From contig NC_085052.1 in the NCBI RefSeq assembly GCF_963662255.1, positions 13,925,151 through 13,989,150 on the forward strand: a stretch of DNA of 64,000 nt, written 5' to 3'. The notes beneath the pieces are model-generated. The model saw only the letters and a program-made list of their open reading frames with translations, did no database searches and was not told the DNA's origin. Below, in pieces: positions 22,562 through 41,012 of the stretch; position 1 is the stretch's first letter, and each line of letters starts with the position of its first letter. A program made the translations under genes and the position numbers. The stretch comes from Cinclus cinclus. Its lineage: Eukaryota; Chordata; Aves; Passeriformes; Cinclidae.

Positions 22562-22602
<41 letters not shown>
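22562..22602. repeat. (CA)n microsatellite, about 20 units
   Basis: Second uninterrupted CA array. The flanks (tgcacatg, tcacacatacatgca) suggest one longer purine-pyrimidine tract broken by point changes. Confidence 0.95.
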
Positions 22603-22604
<2 letters not shown>

Positions 22605-25600
22605 CTACACTCACACATACATGCAGTGATGTGCGTACATCCCATCATATACCCCTGCTGCTTTTTAATACAAGGAGAGGGCACATGATGCCTCCACAAT
22701 GTGCTGCAGGATCCCTCAGCTGCCAAGCCGATCCTGGCTCTTGCCTGGCCCTGCTTTTTTTCTCTGGAGGTGCTGTGCTGGGACATCCCTGCTCCGAGGG
22801 TCTAATTTCCACTGTAAATGTATTCATGGATAATTTATCCCCAGTTGTTCCTGTGCTAATGTTGTCTTTTAGCTGAAATAGCTCTCCTCCTCCCTGTTGT
22901 TTACCCTGCTGATATATTTATAGTGAGCACTCAGTTTCCCCACAGCCTGTGCTGTGCTGGGCATGAGTCGCTGTCCTCCCTTAACGGGTCTCCCAGGCTC
23001 TGCTTCCTTGGCAGTCCCTCTGGTCCTCTTCCAGGCTGATTCCAGCACAGGCAGGTCCCTTGGGCCCTATGCAGGCATGAAAGCAAGTGTCCAGTCCTGC
23101 CAGAAATGCCTTCCTGGTTCCTTCTAGGATTGCTTTTGCCTCTCCCATGTCTGCATGCCCATTGTGTGGTGGCTCACACTGATGGACTACCATGCTCAGA
23201 TGGCTATTTGCTTGATCCCTTTTCTCCCTGCTGTCCCCTCTCTGTCATTGTCCCTCAGTGTCTGATCTCCTGTCTTGCCCACAGACCTCCTCTCTCTCTG
23301 TCCTGCATTCAAGACCATCACACTGTTTCTGTGTTCTCTGGACACCTCTCATTGTGGGGGTCTCTTTGTGCACGGCTGGCAGGGACCTGGTGACTGCCAC
23401 TCATCCCAGCGGCTCCCTGTGAGCTTTTGCCTTCCAGCACCCTCTCCCAGTCCCCTCCTTCAGCCAGTACTCAGGTGCTTTGATGGACATGGCAAACCCT
23501 GGGAAGGCATTACCATCACAGAAGTCAGGTTATCCCCCAAGTTTGCTTAATCTAGTCTTCCAGTTCTCTTCTTCACAGGTTTCCTGCATCCTTGGCAGCA
23601 GCAGGGTGTGAATGCCAGACCCAAGCCACTGCTCACCCAGGGGGTCTCTAAGGATGCCCACCCCCTGCCCTGGGACCCCCAGCCCTGCAACTCTCTCACA
23701 GCCTAGCCCCTGTCTTTGCACAGCCTCCGTGGACCTCGCATGGTCCCCAGTCTATCCTGTCAACGTGCACAGTGCCCTCGGGTCCCTGCTTGGACTCTTC
23801 CTGTCGCCGGGACATCATTAGAAATGTTAATTATTTATTATCACTAAAAGCCCTTTTTGCTGCATTGCTGTTCTCTGCCTATCTCTCTGCCCCGTGCTGC
23901 CTGTAACCGGATCCGCTTGTGCTTGCCTCCTGCCCCGAAGTCCCTGTCCCTGCTTTCTCTTCTACCTGCTGGGACACAGCGGGGGGGGGTGGGGGGGAGT
24001 GGGGTGGTTTAGAGAGCCTTCCATCGCCCCCTGCAGGACATGGCCCTATGGGATGAGCTGGACTTGTACCCCTGAGATACCAGAGCCATGTCTTGGCATG
24101 GAGATGCACCAGTAGCAGTGCCCAACCCGGGGACTGCCCCATCCCACGCCAGGAGAGAGGACAGGAAAGACAGAGGAAGGACCTGGCTGGTGCTGTGATG
24201 GAGCCAGAAACCATTAGCTCTTCTCAACCAAGGACAATGATGTTCCTCCCCAGAAGCACTGGGATGGGGCTCCCTGGCCAAGGAATATCAGCAGGGTGGG
24301 GGCATCAGATTGTGCTGCAGCCCTCCCAAGCAGCATCCCTGGCTGGGAAGGAGCAAACAGGCTTAGGGGGAATTTGGGGTGCTGTTTGCAGCCAGCTGGG
24401 GCTGGCAGGACACACTTGAAGCAGCCAGCTGCTTCAGAGAAGTAAGGAGGGAGGGGAATGCCCAGGCTGCATAGCTCAGCCTCCTCTTCCAGGGTTACTG
24501 AAAGATTTATCAGCTCCAAGTGGATCCCATTGATGAATCAATTAAAGCTTATCAAAAGCAGTGGAGTTCCTTCCCATGGGGCAGGGCTGGCACTGGATGC
24601 AGCAGCTCTGTCACAGCCAGCTCTGGGTGAGATTGGGAGCTGCTTCAGGCTGCAACATCCCTGAATGCTGCTGGGCAGAAATCACCTCTTGGCAGCATCT
24701 GTGCCTACTAGAGCCAGCCACAGCATCTTGATACCCTCTAGGGACTGTGGCAGAATGGACCATGACACAGTGGGCTGTAACAGCGCCAATGGGAGCCAAC
24801 TCGAGTCGATACAAAACCTGGATCCCTCACAAGATGCCTCTCCTTCGTATTCCCCCCACTTCCAAAAAGAGCCAGGCTATCCAGGTTAGCAAGCTCCCCA
24901 ACCCTGGTGCTGTCACCCCCTGCTGCTGCCCAGTCCTGCTCAGAGTGCTGGAAAGCAAGGCAGTAGTGGGAAGGAGACTACAGTGCTTGCTGTGGGAGAG
25001 ATGCTGTGGGATGGCTCCCATGGGAGTGCAGGGACAAACACCCAGGCTGCTCCCGGAGCAGTATTGATTCCTGCAGCACAAGCACGGCCTTCTGTGCCTA
25101 TTCATTGTCGATGTGCAGGAGAACAAGGAGCAAGAGAACCCGGCGCCCCCCCTCCCCAGCCAGCCCCCACTCCTAGTACCACTTCCCTGCCCGCCAGCCG
25201 CCAGCAGCAACAGTGTCTGCCCGCACCACCGCCTGCTTCCCTGCATTATACAGCACCGTCACAAGCGGCTGAGTCCCCAGGTGTTTTGTGCAATAATGCA
25301 AAGCAGATCTAATCCACCCCAGCCCCAAGCTCTCTGCAGTCCCCCACCCACAGGCTGAGCGTGTTTCCTGGCGAGGCATGGGAGAGAGACCCAGGACGGT
25401 GGGTGCTCTGCATGCCCCTGGCACAATGGAGCTGATAGGCGATTGCCCTGCTGTTCCTGCACACCCCTTGCTACTCCCCAGAGCTTTTCTCTTCCAAAAG
25501 CACTCTGTAAGCATTTGCTCTGCAGCAGTAAATCAGAGGGATACTCACACAAGCACAGACCAGCCCTGTGCTCCCTGGGACCAGGGTGCGGCAAGGTGCT

Positions 25601-27989
25601 TGAGGCAATGCTCAGCCCCACCATGTCGTTCATTCATTTTGTCTGCCCACAGCTTGGTGGGGTTCCAGGTGGCAGTTCTCTGAACTCCTTGAGTTGTCTG
25701 GGTCCTTTACGACTAGAGCAGAGCAACCAAGGACCCCTCTGCACCCATGTGTGGTCACAGAGGGTCCCCAGGACTGGCTGGGGTCTGACATGGATGCAAC
25801 AGTCTTGATTGTGGACAAGTTGGTTCCCTGTCCCTGGACCATGCCTGGTTGTCCATCTTCCTCCTGTTCAAACCCTGGAAAAGAGCCAGCCAAAATCCCT
25901 GCCCTCTCTGACACCCCCATGAGTATGTTGAGCCAGCAAGTTCTCAGCTCCCCAGAGCCCCAGGAGTCATAGGAGTTGATAGGCTCTCTGGTGGGTGGGA
26001 AGAGGCTCCAGGGCTCACAGAAAAAAGGCTGGTCAGGGACAGCTGAGGTTGCCCCATGCTGTCCTTCCCATCCCAAGGACCAGGGCTCAAGCCAGTCGGT
26101 GCTGTGCAAGCAGGAGCTGGATGCACAGCTCATTTGAGATCAGTCCCAGATCTCGGGCTGCCAACAACTCCTTTCTCTCCTGCACTGCTCCTTTCAGCCT
26201 GTGCCTCCCCATGGCCCCAGCTGATGCAGCTTCAGATAGACAAGGAGAGCCAGGCAGCAACTCCGGCTTGTTCTGTTGTCCCCTGGGAGACAGAGACATG
26301 GCAGCTTTAGATCAAGACTCTTCAGAAACAAGAATAATCCCAGCCATCAGTAGAGAGCGGCTGGCTGGCTCCCAGCATTCACTCCTGCTGGGTGCACATC
26401 ATGGGCAGTGGATTTTTGGACCGAGGTACTGAGACCACTGATGCAGAGCCGTGGGATACTGCTTCTCCCATCAGCAATGGGCTGAGTTCCTGGGGCATGG
26501 CCGTGCTGGGGGCAGACCAGGCAGCAGCAGCTGACCCCTTGTCCCAAAACTGGGAGTAGTGGGAGCCCAGTGCCACCCTGCTCTACGCAGAACTGGAGTC
26601 AGCAAGTTGTGTGGGATTTCCATGCCTGGGAAGACTCTCAGGACACCTCAGACCACTCCAGCCCAGGAGAAGCTGAGCCATGGTCAAGCCAAACCCTACA
26701 GTACCATTCTGGGGTAGCTCAGGGACCAGTTCAGGTCCAGTTCAGGGATGCCCTGACCCATCTGCCCTTTCCGGGGGAGCATGGGGGTGTTAACAGTGCA
26801 ATGGGTCTCTGTACCCATGGGTGGCAATCTGGAGGGTACCACCATGTCCTTTGGGGGAAGCAGGAGCACAGACATAGAGGCTGGAGAGGACATGAGATTA
26901 TGTTTCTAGTGGACAAAAAGAAGGGGGTCCTTCTGCAGCCTACACCTTGCAGCGCTTGGACTGTTTTACTGCTGCCATGGAAACTGCTGTGGAGCATCAT
27001 TCTGTTGCACTGGCCAGGGTGGCCAGGCCATGGCAGTTCCCAGCCTTCTTTGTGCTCCCACACCTGAGTGTCCCACACACAGAGTGGGAGAGGCTGGATG
27101 CTGCCTGCCAGTCACCATCCTTGGGTCACTCTGGGGCTGTGGTAGGATGGGGGCATCCCAAGGAACAGAAGGGATGGTGAAACCAGGTAAATGCTGGCAG
27201 GGTCTATCTGGTGCCATTCCCAGACAAACCCAGCTCCCACATGGCCAGGGGCTCCATGTTGCTTGGCCTCCCACAAACATAAATCATTTTCTAATTTATA
27301 ACATGAATAATTGATTTTGCCTCCATAGCTGGCGATAAATCTCCTGCGCGCACATGCATAAGAAAACAATAATAATGAAAGCGATCAGGATCTGCTGCCA
27401 TCGATTAGTTGTGAGAGGGAACATGGTCCCTTGTGTACCACATGAGGCCGGGATAGAGGCCAGTCCCCAGGGGATGCTGCATGGCCCTGCCTGATGTGAG
27501 CTTTCCTTGTCCTGCGCTTGGCACCTGTCTGAGGTGGGATGACTGGATCTATCCTAGTCTGAGCCCCTGGGGCTGCACTGGGACCCACACTGGGCAGTCA
27601 GGAAGGTCCGAGTACTTCAGGGTATTCCAGACCCCAAGCATCAGCAGTCCCAGCCTTGTAACTGCACCTAAGGAGGGATAAGATGTTTAGCACGGTTCCA
27701 TTCACGGATGCTGCGTGCGATGCCTCAGCAGCACCTTGCCAGGGTGGCCCGTGACCGGTCCCTGTCCCTCGGCAGCTTCACTGTCAAGGGGTAGCTGCAG
27801 AAGCCGCCCTGGCTGCCGGCTGCCCGGTCCTGGCACGGGCAGGCAGCGCGCACGCCATGGGACATTCCTCTTCCCCGGGTCACCTCTCCTCGGGTACACA
27901 CACCATGAAGCTGGCTGGGAAACAGCTGGTTGGGAATCGCATCGGAAAGCATCGGCTCAGCAGAATGGAGGTCCTGGAGCGGGGAGCGC

Positions 27990-28660
27990 GCCGAGACCCG
28001 CTGCCAGTCAGCCAAACCAACCAGGGCGGCCGCACCAGCTTGCCCGAAGCCTTCTTAGCGCGGTGTCCCCACGTCGGCCCGCCCCGTCACAGCGGGCACC
28101 GCGGCCCCCGCCCGGTGCGGCACTGCACGGTAACGGGAGACCTGAGGCAGCCTCAGGGGGGCCACCCGCGGGTGGGAGCGGGGCTCGCTGTCCCTCTGTC
28201 CACCACCGTCCCAGGCACGGAGCCTCCATCCTGCGGCTGCCGGGCGGTGCCGCGGAAGGCCGGCCCGCCGCGGCACCGTGCCCGTCCGCCGCGCCGTGCG
28301 AAGGAGGCTGCCCAGCAGCGCCGGCCGCGGCAGCTGGCCCGCGTGCCCGGGGCCTTGAGGGAGGAGCGGCGGCCGGGGCGCGGGGCGGGGCAGACCCGGG
28401 GCCGCAGGGCCGGTCCCGTACTACAGGTCCCGGCGCTCCCCGCGGCGGGGCGGGCTCGGCGCGGCGGAAGCGCCGGCGCGGCGCGGAGCGACGGGGGACC
28501 CGGCGCGGCCACTGGTAACGGCGGAGGCCTGGCGGGCGGCACGGCCCGGCGCGGCCCGGCACGGCGGGGCGGGGCGCTCGGTACCGGGGAACAGCGGCCC
28601 GGCCCGCGTACCCTGCCCGGTCTCGGCGCTCTCCCTCGCCCTGGTGTCCCAGCCCTGATC
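27990..28660 (+). promoter_or_regulatory. R3HCC1L: CpG-island promoter and probable non-coding first exon of R3HCC1L
   Basis: CpG-dense block 5.0-5.5 kb upstream of the R3HCC1L coding start, with no other gene nearby to own it. A donor-like site ggccactG|gtaacggc at 28514/28515 could end a 5'UTR exon. No in-frame coding extension links it to the ATG at 33539, where the acceptor cttggcag precedes 14 nt of 5'UTR. The exact start and exon boundary are guesses. Confidence 0.6.
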
Positions 28661-31600
28661 CTTGCTTCCTGTCCCAGCCCTGATCCTTATGCCCTGTCCC
28701 ATCCCTTCTCCCAGCCCTGCCTCCCTCGCCCTGTCCCAGCCCTGATCCCCACCTGAAGTCCCGCCTCCCCAGCCCGCTGGCAGGCAAGCCCCGGGATACC
28801 CGGATAACGTGGAACACTGCAGACCCCCAAACTCTCCCCGTCGTAGAGGCACAGGGCGATGTGTCGGCCGGGGAGTTACACGGATTCCTGGGTGCTCGGT
28901 GAGCCGGCCTGCCGTGCCTTGAAAAACAGGTGTCTGGTGGTCACAGGTGCTGGACACTGTTTTTCATGGGTGCCTGCGGGCTCCTGGCATCCTCGTCTAT
29001 CCTTCACACCACTTGCGAGGTTCAGGTGTGCTGCCTGCTGTGGGGGTGTCACAGCCCTAGAGTGGCACGATGCTAGTGACCAGTTACGCCTCTTGCGTAT
29101 TTTGGGGTGGTGACCCCACTCACTTGCTTTCTGGTGTAAGTGCATTGTTGGGCTCCGGGCTTTGCTTTTTAGGCTGCTCTTGCTCCCTGAGTACCTACTT
29201 CTATTTTACCTTCATTTTCCCAGGCTGGGTCTTGCTTTGTTTCCTGCTTAAGTTCTTGGATCCTTTCAACAGTGCCTTCTCCGGATGGTGTTTACAACAG
29301 CTGACAGCTCAGTATCTTCTGCCAATTTAATGACAATTCATTATACAAGTAAAAGTTTGAGAGATGGTGTAAAACGAGACCTTGAAGTTCAGCTAAGTTG
29401 GCTCTTGCTTGCCTCATCAAAAAGCTTTGCACAGCGATTCTTCTGAAATAACTCTTCTGGGCAAGCCAGTGTCCCTCATTCATTGTGTTGGTGCGCAGGC
29501 TCCTTTAACTGCCAGTTTTGTTCTGCACTGGGGATAAGAACAGGGTTTATCCTGTTCTCAGCTCTGGTTTTGTTGTCTTTTCTTGCAGAGAAAATCAGTG
29601 CCTTGTTTGCTGGCCCATGTTTTTTTCTTGGCACTGTGTGTCAGCAGGTTAATAGGTTCACCTCTGCACTGGCCAGGCTGGCCAGGTGACTGTGTCTGGG
29701 TGGACATGCTGTTTTGGCTTTTCCTGCAGCTGTTTTTGCAAGTCCTCTGCCTCATTTGCATTTTTCTGTTTAAAAACAGTGATTTTTCCCTTTTGAGTCA
29801 TCTTTATTTTTGAGACATCATTAATTTTCTCTCCCTCCTTGTTTATTAATAGACCTTTTCACTTTTGTGCTGATTCTGCGTGGGTATATTTGTAAAGTCC
29901 TTTGTATTCCCCTTAGCATTCTGGCTGTTAACTCGTTCTGCTGGTTTGTCATCCCTCTCCCCTGCTCCCCTGCAGCTGTGAGGGGACACTATTGACTTAC
30001 AGATCATCTTCTTGTCTGGAATGTTCCCTTCTCTTGTTCCAGGTATCTCCTAAGAGCATCTAATCCAGGTGTCTCCTAAGAGTATTGCAAATCAAAGGCA
30101 TGATTGAAATCTTTCTCAGTGTCTTTGACGCTTGCTTTTGCCACCTCCTCTCATAGCTCCTGTTTGCTGTGGCTGCTGGGGAGCTCTTTCTCCTGGCAGC
30201 AGGGGACAGGACGTCTTAAAGCCTGTGGGGCTGCAGGCAGGAGTTGGAATGCAGCTCTTTGCTCCTTGAATGTTTTTCTTTTCCTTGTACCAGTGGCTGT
30301 GTTCATGCCTTTGCTGTGTATCCGCCAGGTATCCAGGTCCTTTCCTGGCCCCATTGCCTGCTGTTGAGCCAGGTACCTTGGGCTGGAGCTCTGCTGAGAG
30401 CAGGAGGGGTGCAAGGTTGCCAAAATCTCTGATAGTCCTTGCCTGTGCTTCCAGGGGCTGGTGTTGTGCAGTTGGTAAGTGTGCTATGGCACGTGCCTGG
30501 CATGGGATGAGTCCTGCAAGTGGCAGGTTCCCCAGCGGAGCTGTTTAGAATCTCCTTGTACCTGCCTTTTTATTAATCTTGTTATTGTAGTTATTCTTTT
30601 CCCCTTCAAAGAGCCCAATCTGCTGTAGGCTGTAAAGAGTGACATTGTGGTGTGCGAGCTGCATGCCAAGGCTGTGTGAGGTTCCTCAAGGCTCCTGGTC
30701 CCCCAGTATTGCCACCCCTCTTCACTGTCAAGGCTTTAAGGTTATCTACTCTATCGGTGGGAATATGGATTGAGTGGAATTAGAAACCTCGAAGGCTAAA
30801 AATACAGCTCCCTGCCAGGAAATGCGGTAGCCTGACACTTCTCTAGGAGCTGGCATGTTCCACATGAGCACCACAGCCCAGCATCCATGCCTGTTCCCAG
30901 GTTCTCTGAGCAGGACTGTGGCTGGCTTGCTCTTGTTTGTGGGGTCCTTCCCTGGACAGGACAGAAATCAGGGAGATCAGTGCCTGTGTGTGCTGCATAT
31001 GTTTGCTAGAGGAGAAACACAGGCTGGCACGTGACCGGGCAGCTTGCTGAGACCTCACAAATGCATACCGTGGGCACAAGCTCCCCATGGGCAGCGTGTT
31101 CCTGGGAACAGTGCAAGAGGAGCCTGTGCCTTCAGGGAGCTCTAGCTATCTCTTGGCTGATGATCCAGCATCCTTCTGGCCGTGCCAGACTATGTTGTGC
31201 TGGTCTGGTGGGCTTTACATGCCAGACAGCGGGGCAGCACTCCCATCACCACTTTTACTATGGTACCATGGCCTTTCCCTGCTTGGTGCCAGAACACTGA
31301 GTTGTTTTTCTAGGTAGGTCTATAAAACAGGACAGCATCTGTGGCAGCATAGGCCTTTTTGGGGATGCACTGCCCATTGCTGCCTGTCTTTGTGGGGCAA
31401 GCTTGGTCTCAGACTCTGGAAGTGGCAGGGTTTTCCTGTCTAGCATAGTGTGAATGAGACCCAAAGCCAGGGTTGCTCTGCCTCCCAGAGCATGAAATCA
31501 GTCAGTGCTGACCCGTGGCTGTGGCATTGATGAAGTTTGTAATAGGCTGGGGGCAGGAGCTGTGCTACCCTGTGGGGAAAAAACAAAGCGCTGCTGCATC

Positions 31601-33524
31601 TCTGCCAGTGTGGGTCATCTACCACCTTGCAGTGATTCTTCCTAGGCTGCAGTAAGTGGCTCTTCCCCAACAGTGGCAGGCAGAGACAAAGCTGTGCAGG
31701 GAGAGGATGCTCCCAGCACCAGCCGTCTGGCTAATGCTGCACCATCTGCTTTGGAGGGTGAGGCAAGGTGAATGGCAAGCTTTCGAGGAGCCCATAAATC
31801 CTATGTGCAAAGGCTCTTGGAGGTGACATGGGATGTGCATGGAGCAATGCTGCTTCTGGTTGCTTCCCGTGGTGGAAGTTGTCAGGAAGGAGAGCCTGGG
31901 GAGATCACTGACCCCCACAGGACATTCAGCGATGAGCCATGGTCTGGGACTCTGGGCTTGGCTTGGAAAAGTCCTTTAGCATAACATGCTTCTGTGCAGT
32001 TGGAAGCTATCTGTGTATGGAAATGGTGGTGCTGGGGGGACTTCCAGTGCCCCCTCCTCTCTGGCACTCGGGCTGCCACTTGGTGAGAAAATGTATAATG
32101 CCTCAGTGTTGAAAAATTACTAATCCAGTCCTTGGAAGGTTTGTAGGATACATTCCTTTCTTGCGGTCGATAAAGATAAAGGGGATCGTTCTGCCAGCAA
32201 AATTAGTGTATGAAAGAAGGGGAAAAAATGACAAGAGCTACAGAAACAGAAAAATGATTGGGGCAGCCCTGGGATGGAGCTCAGCATCATCACGGCGCCT
32301 GTGCCTGCACCTCATGTTCCTGCCCACCGTCGCAGCATGAGGTGCAGGCACAGGTGCCACAGTCATGCTAGGGATACTGTCCTGCTGGGCTTTTCCAGTG
32401 GTTTCCAGAGAGCCATGAGAGACTCATCCATCATGCCAAGGCAATGGTCCGTTCATCCATCAGGAAGAGGGGATGATGCCATGTGGCATGGGTAGCCCCA
32501 GCCACTTTCCAGCCAGTGATTGGCCTCCCCTCGCCTTCCTGGCACCACTGCTGGGTGTTGGTGAGGGGCCACGGAGAGCGTTCGTGCCTCAGTCAGGGGC
32601 CGTGTGGAGGGGAGGCTAATGTACCGGAGGTGCCTCGGAAATGAGAGCCTTGGATGGGTTCCTGGCCCTATTGATCTGCCGGCAGTTTATGCATCCTGAC
32701 ATTCATAATCTCAGTCGGCGCTGATGGTCCAGATTAATGGGCCCAGGGGCTGTCCATCCGTCACTTCACATTAATTACTGAAGAGGTGTTTTTCCAGTGA
32801 TTTACCTGACAGCAGCCTGTGATGAATCCCCCTAAATGGAGTGGGCAGTGATTAATCATGGAGCCCCAGTCCAGCCTCACTCTGCCTTCCCCTCAACCAC
32901 AGTGCAGCCCCCCACACCATCCGTCTCCATAAACCCTGTCTGATGCATATTTATAGGGACAGGGGGGCCTAGCCGCTTGCGGTGTGCCTGCTTCTGCCAA
33001 AAATGATGAAAAATAAATCTCAGTCAGGACGGGGCAGCAGGTGAGCAGGGTTGCAGCATGCCATAATCCTGCGCGAGGGTATCCCAGCGCTGGGGTTTGC
33101 TTTCTGTTGTTCTGTGGCTGCTTCAGACTTCTCTCTGGTTTTGATGCGTGAGTAGTGCATGGTCTCTGTGTTCTGCTTCAGCTGCAGACACTGGTCCCTT
33201 GGGATTGAGGGTCCCAGGTAGCAGCTGCTGGAGTGGTGCCTCAGTGATTCTGTCAAGATTTCCCTGCTTCCCACAAGCCAGATGTGTTCCACCAAAGGCT
33301 GTAGCACTGTGGGGTGCTCCAGGCCCCAAACCCTGTCTGCAGATCTGCTACTGTGGGGCAGTGTTGGGGCTCCACAATCCATCACTGTGTGCCAGCTGCT
33401 GAGGGAGCAAGGGTGGGTGCTGGGATCCTGACTTAGTGACCTGGGCAGGGGCTGCCCGCTGTGTACTCAGCTGTGGGTCTGTTGGGCTGTGGGCAGGACA
33501 GTGACGCTGTTCTCTCCTTGGCAG
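28660..33524 (+). other. R3HCC1L: R3HCC1L intron 1
   Basis: Intron between the CpG island and the first coding exon. 28655-28755 has imperfect repeats of cctgtcccagccctgatcc. 29100-30100 is T-rich and unremarkable. 32294-32358 forms a near-perfect hairpin, and 32640-32870 is a dense cluster of TAAT-type motifs. No exon recognised. Confidence 0.5.
32294..32358. repeat. 23-bp inverted repeat (hairpin) in R3HCC1L intron 1
   Basis: The left arm 32294-32316 and right arm 32336-32358 are complementary at 22 of 23 positions. The single exception (G at 32297 against T) becomes a G-U wobble in plus-strand RNA. The loop is 19 nt (32317-32335). Complementarity stops abruptly at the outer ends of the arms. 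Confidence 0.9.
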
Positions 33525-33538
33525 GCAGTGGTGGCACC

Positions 33539-39593
<6,055 letters not shown>

Positions 39594-39920
39594 GCCAGGA
39601 GGCTGCACTTTCAGCCCATGTCCCTCTCTGAAGGCATCTGCATCTCAGAGCTGGGACAGATTCAGCACTGTGTTCAAAAGCACTGGGCTGCTTCACCGAA
39701 AGGGCTGAGCAGCACACGGGCTGGTTGGTGCTGTGGGGATGCTGTTGCTGTCAGGCAGCACTGCCCAACCTGCCCAGGGCAGAAGCCCCAAGGCTGCCAG
39801 CCACAGCAGGAGCAGCAGCAGGATGCAGGGAGCTCAGCAGAGAGCATGGGGGGCTATGCGGGGCAGCCCTGGCCACCTGGCAGGGCCTTGTGAGTGAGAG
39901 TTTCTGTTCTTTATTTTGCT

Positions 39921-39926
39921 AATAAA
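39921..39926 (+). terminator. R3HCC1L: R3HCC1L poly(A) signal AATAAA
   Basis: AATAAA 328 bp beyond the stop (tttgctAATAAAtgcc), followed by T-rich then TG-rich sequence (tttattttatttgcttgcctgggtgg), a textbook cleavage context. Confidence 0.9.
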
Positions 39927-39949
39927 TGCCATTTATTTTATTTGCTTGC

Positions 39950-41000
39950 CTGGGTGGTGGCTCCCTGTTCCCTTCATACCGGGGGAGGGTGTGCGTGCCG
40001 GGGACAGCTGCACATGGGTTGCACTGCTGTGGGATGTCCACCCCTCCCAGGTGCTGGGTGTCCCCGGCGGGTGTGGGGGATGTGCAGGCAGGAGGGATTG
40101 GGCAGGAATGTGCTGGCAGGGACCCTGTTTACTTCCGCGGAGCAGCTGCAGCCCTGAACAGCAGGGCCCTTGTCAGAGCATGGGCAGGGCCATGTTCCTG
40201 GCCCCACACGGGGCTGTGATGTGGCCACGCTGCCGGTCATGGCAGGCGGGGGGCTTCCTGCCCTGCCCCCGGGTGGAGGCTGGCACCTGGGACCTGCCTT
40301 TGCCTCTGCTTTGCATCATCTCTCAGCACCTGAAAAACAGCACATAGGGTGCCCCAGCACTCCCACCCTGTACCTCTGCAGACTCTGAGGTTTTGGGGCC
40401 TTTCACAGGAGGTGAGGATGGGGATGATGCTTTTCTGCCACCACTGCCAGCAGTTTGCATGCTTTTGGTCACTGAGGAGCTCATGTGGCTGCCCTTTGTC
40501 CCCTGGCTGTCCCCCAGCTTGGCAGCAGTGGAGCTGGTCATGACCCCGTGGTGGTGGCTGCCTGCCTCTGCACCATCCGGCAGCTCTGCCAGCTGGGAGC
40601 CATCTCGGCTGCCGTTCCCGGATGCTCATGGCTTGGCCGGTGGAAATTCCAGAGCCAAGTTGCTGCTCTCATGTGGAAAACATCTTCCCCGCCATCCGGC
40701 ATCCCTCAAAGCCCGACCCTGGTCGAGCGAGCCTCCACCAGCACGTGCCTTGCCACGGTCTCTGGCCTCAGGCCCCTCCAGTGCATAACTGCCGTTCCCA
40801 GCAGTGACTCCACGTGCAGGGACCATCACGTGTGGGTGCAGCCTGATTTGGCTTGGGCCAAGGTGGGTGCTGACAGCCCCCCACCCTGGACTGGTGCCTG
40901 CCAGCGAGGCAGGAATGGACAGAGGTGTGCAAGGAGAGGGGTGGCACTGCCCCATGGCTGGCGATCTGGGGAACAGACAGTACGGAGTGTGTTGGTGACA
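39950..41000. other. Intergenic spacer between convergent R3HCC1L and LOXL4
   Basis: About 1 kb between two tail-to-tail poly(A) sites. No exon or repeat recognised on either strand. Confidence 0.6.
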
Positions 41001-41006
41001 TTCCCT

Positions 41007-41012
41007 TTTATT
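41007..41012 (-). terminator. LOXL4: LOXL4 poly(A) signal AATAAA
   Basis: TTTATT on the plus strand (ccttTTATTtcc) reads AATAAA on the minus strand, giving a LOXL4 3'UTR of about 0.9 kb after the stop at 41918-41916. No nearer canonical hexamer was seen. Confidence 0.65.

Larger units (their letters stand above)
19241..27989. other. Intergenic region between the CRTAC1 and R3HCC1L promoters
   Basis: About 8.7 kb between two divergent CpG-island promoters. No exon showing protein conservation was found on either strand. It holds one CR1 3' end, two CA microsatellites, a 25-base G run and several AT-rich islands (22800-22930, 23815-23860, 24480-24560, 27270-27400) in otherwise GC-rich DNA. The open frames here are short or low-complexity. 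Confidence 0.6.

Noticed and set aside
22115..22876. 253-codon plus-strand open frame over the CA repeats
   Set aside because: The middle is alternating His-Thr from the microsatellite and the flanks match nothing.
24440..24520. tRNA-like segment (gcatagctcag)
   Set aside because: Resembles a tRNA A-box only; no B-box or cloverleaf could be drawn.
26945..27010. tgctgccatggaaactgctg as a second RFX X-box
   Set aside because: Only one half-site matches; the palindrome is broken, unlike the element at 8-21.
28655..28755. cctgtcccagccctgatcc repeats as a minisatellite near R3HCC1L exon 1
   Set aside because: Copies are irregular in spacing and length; they are better described as low-complexity C/T-rich sequence.
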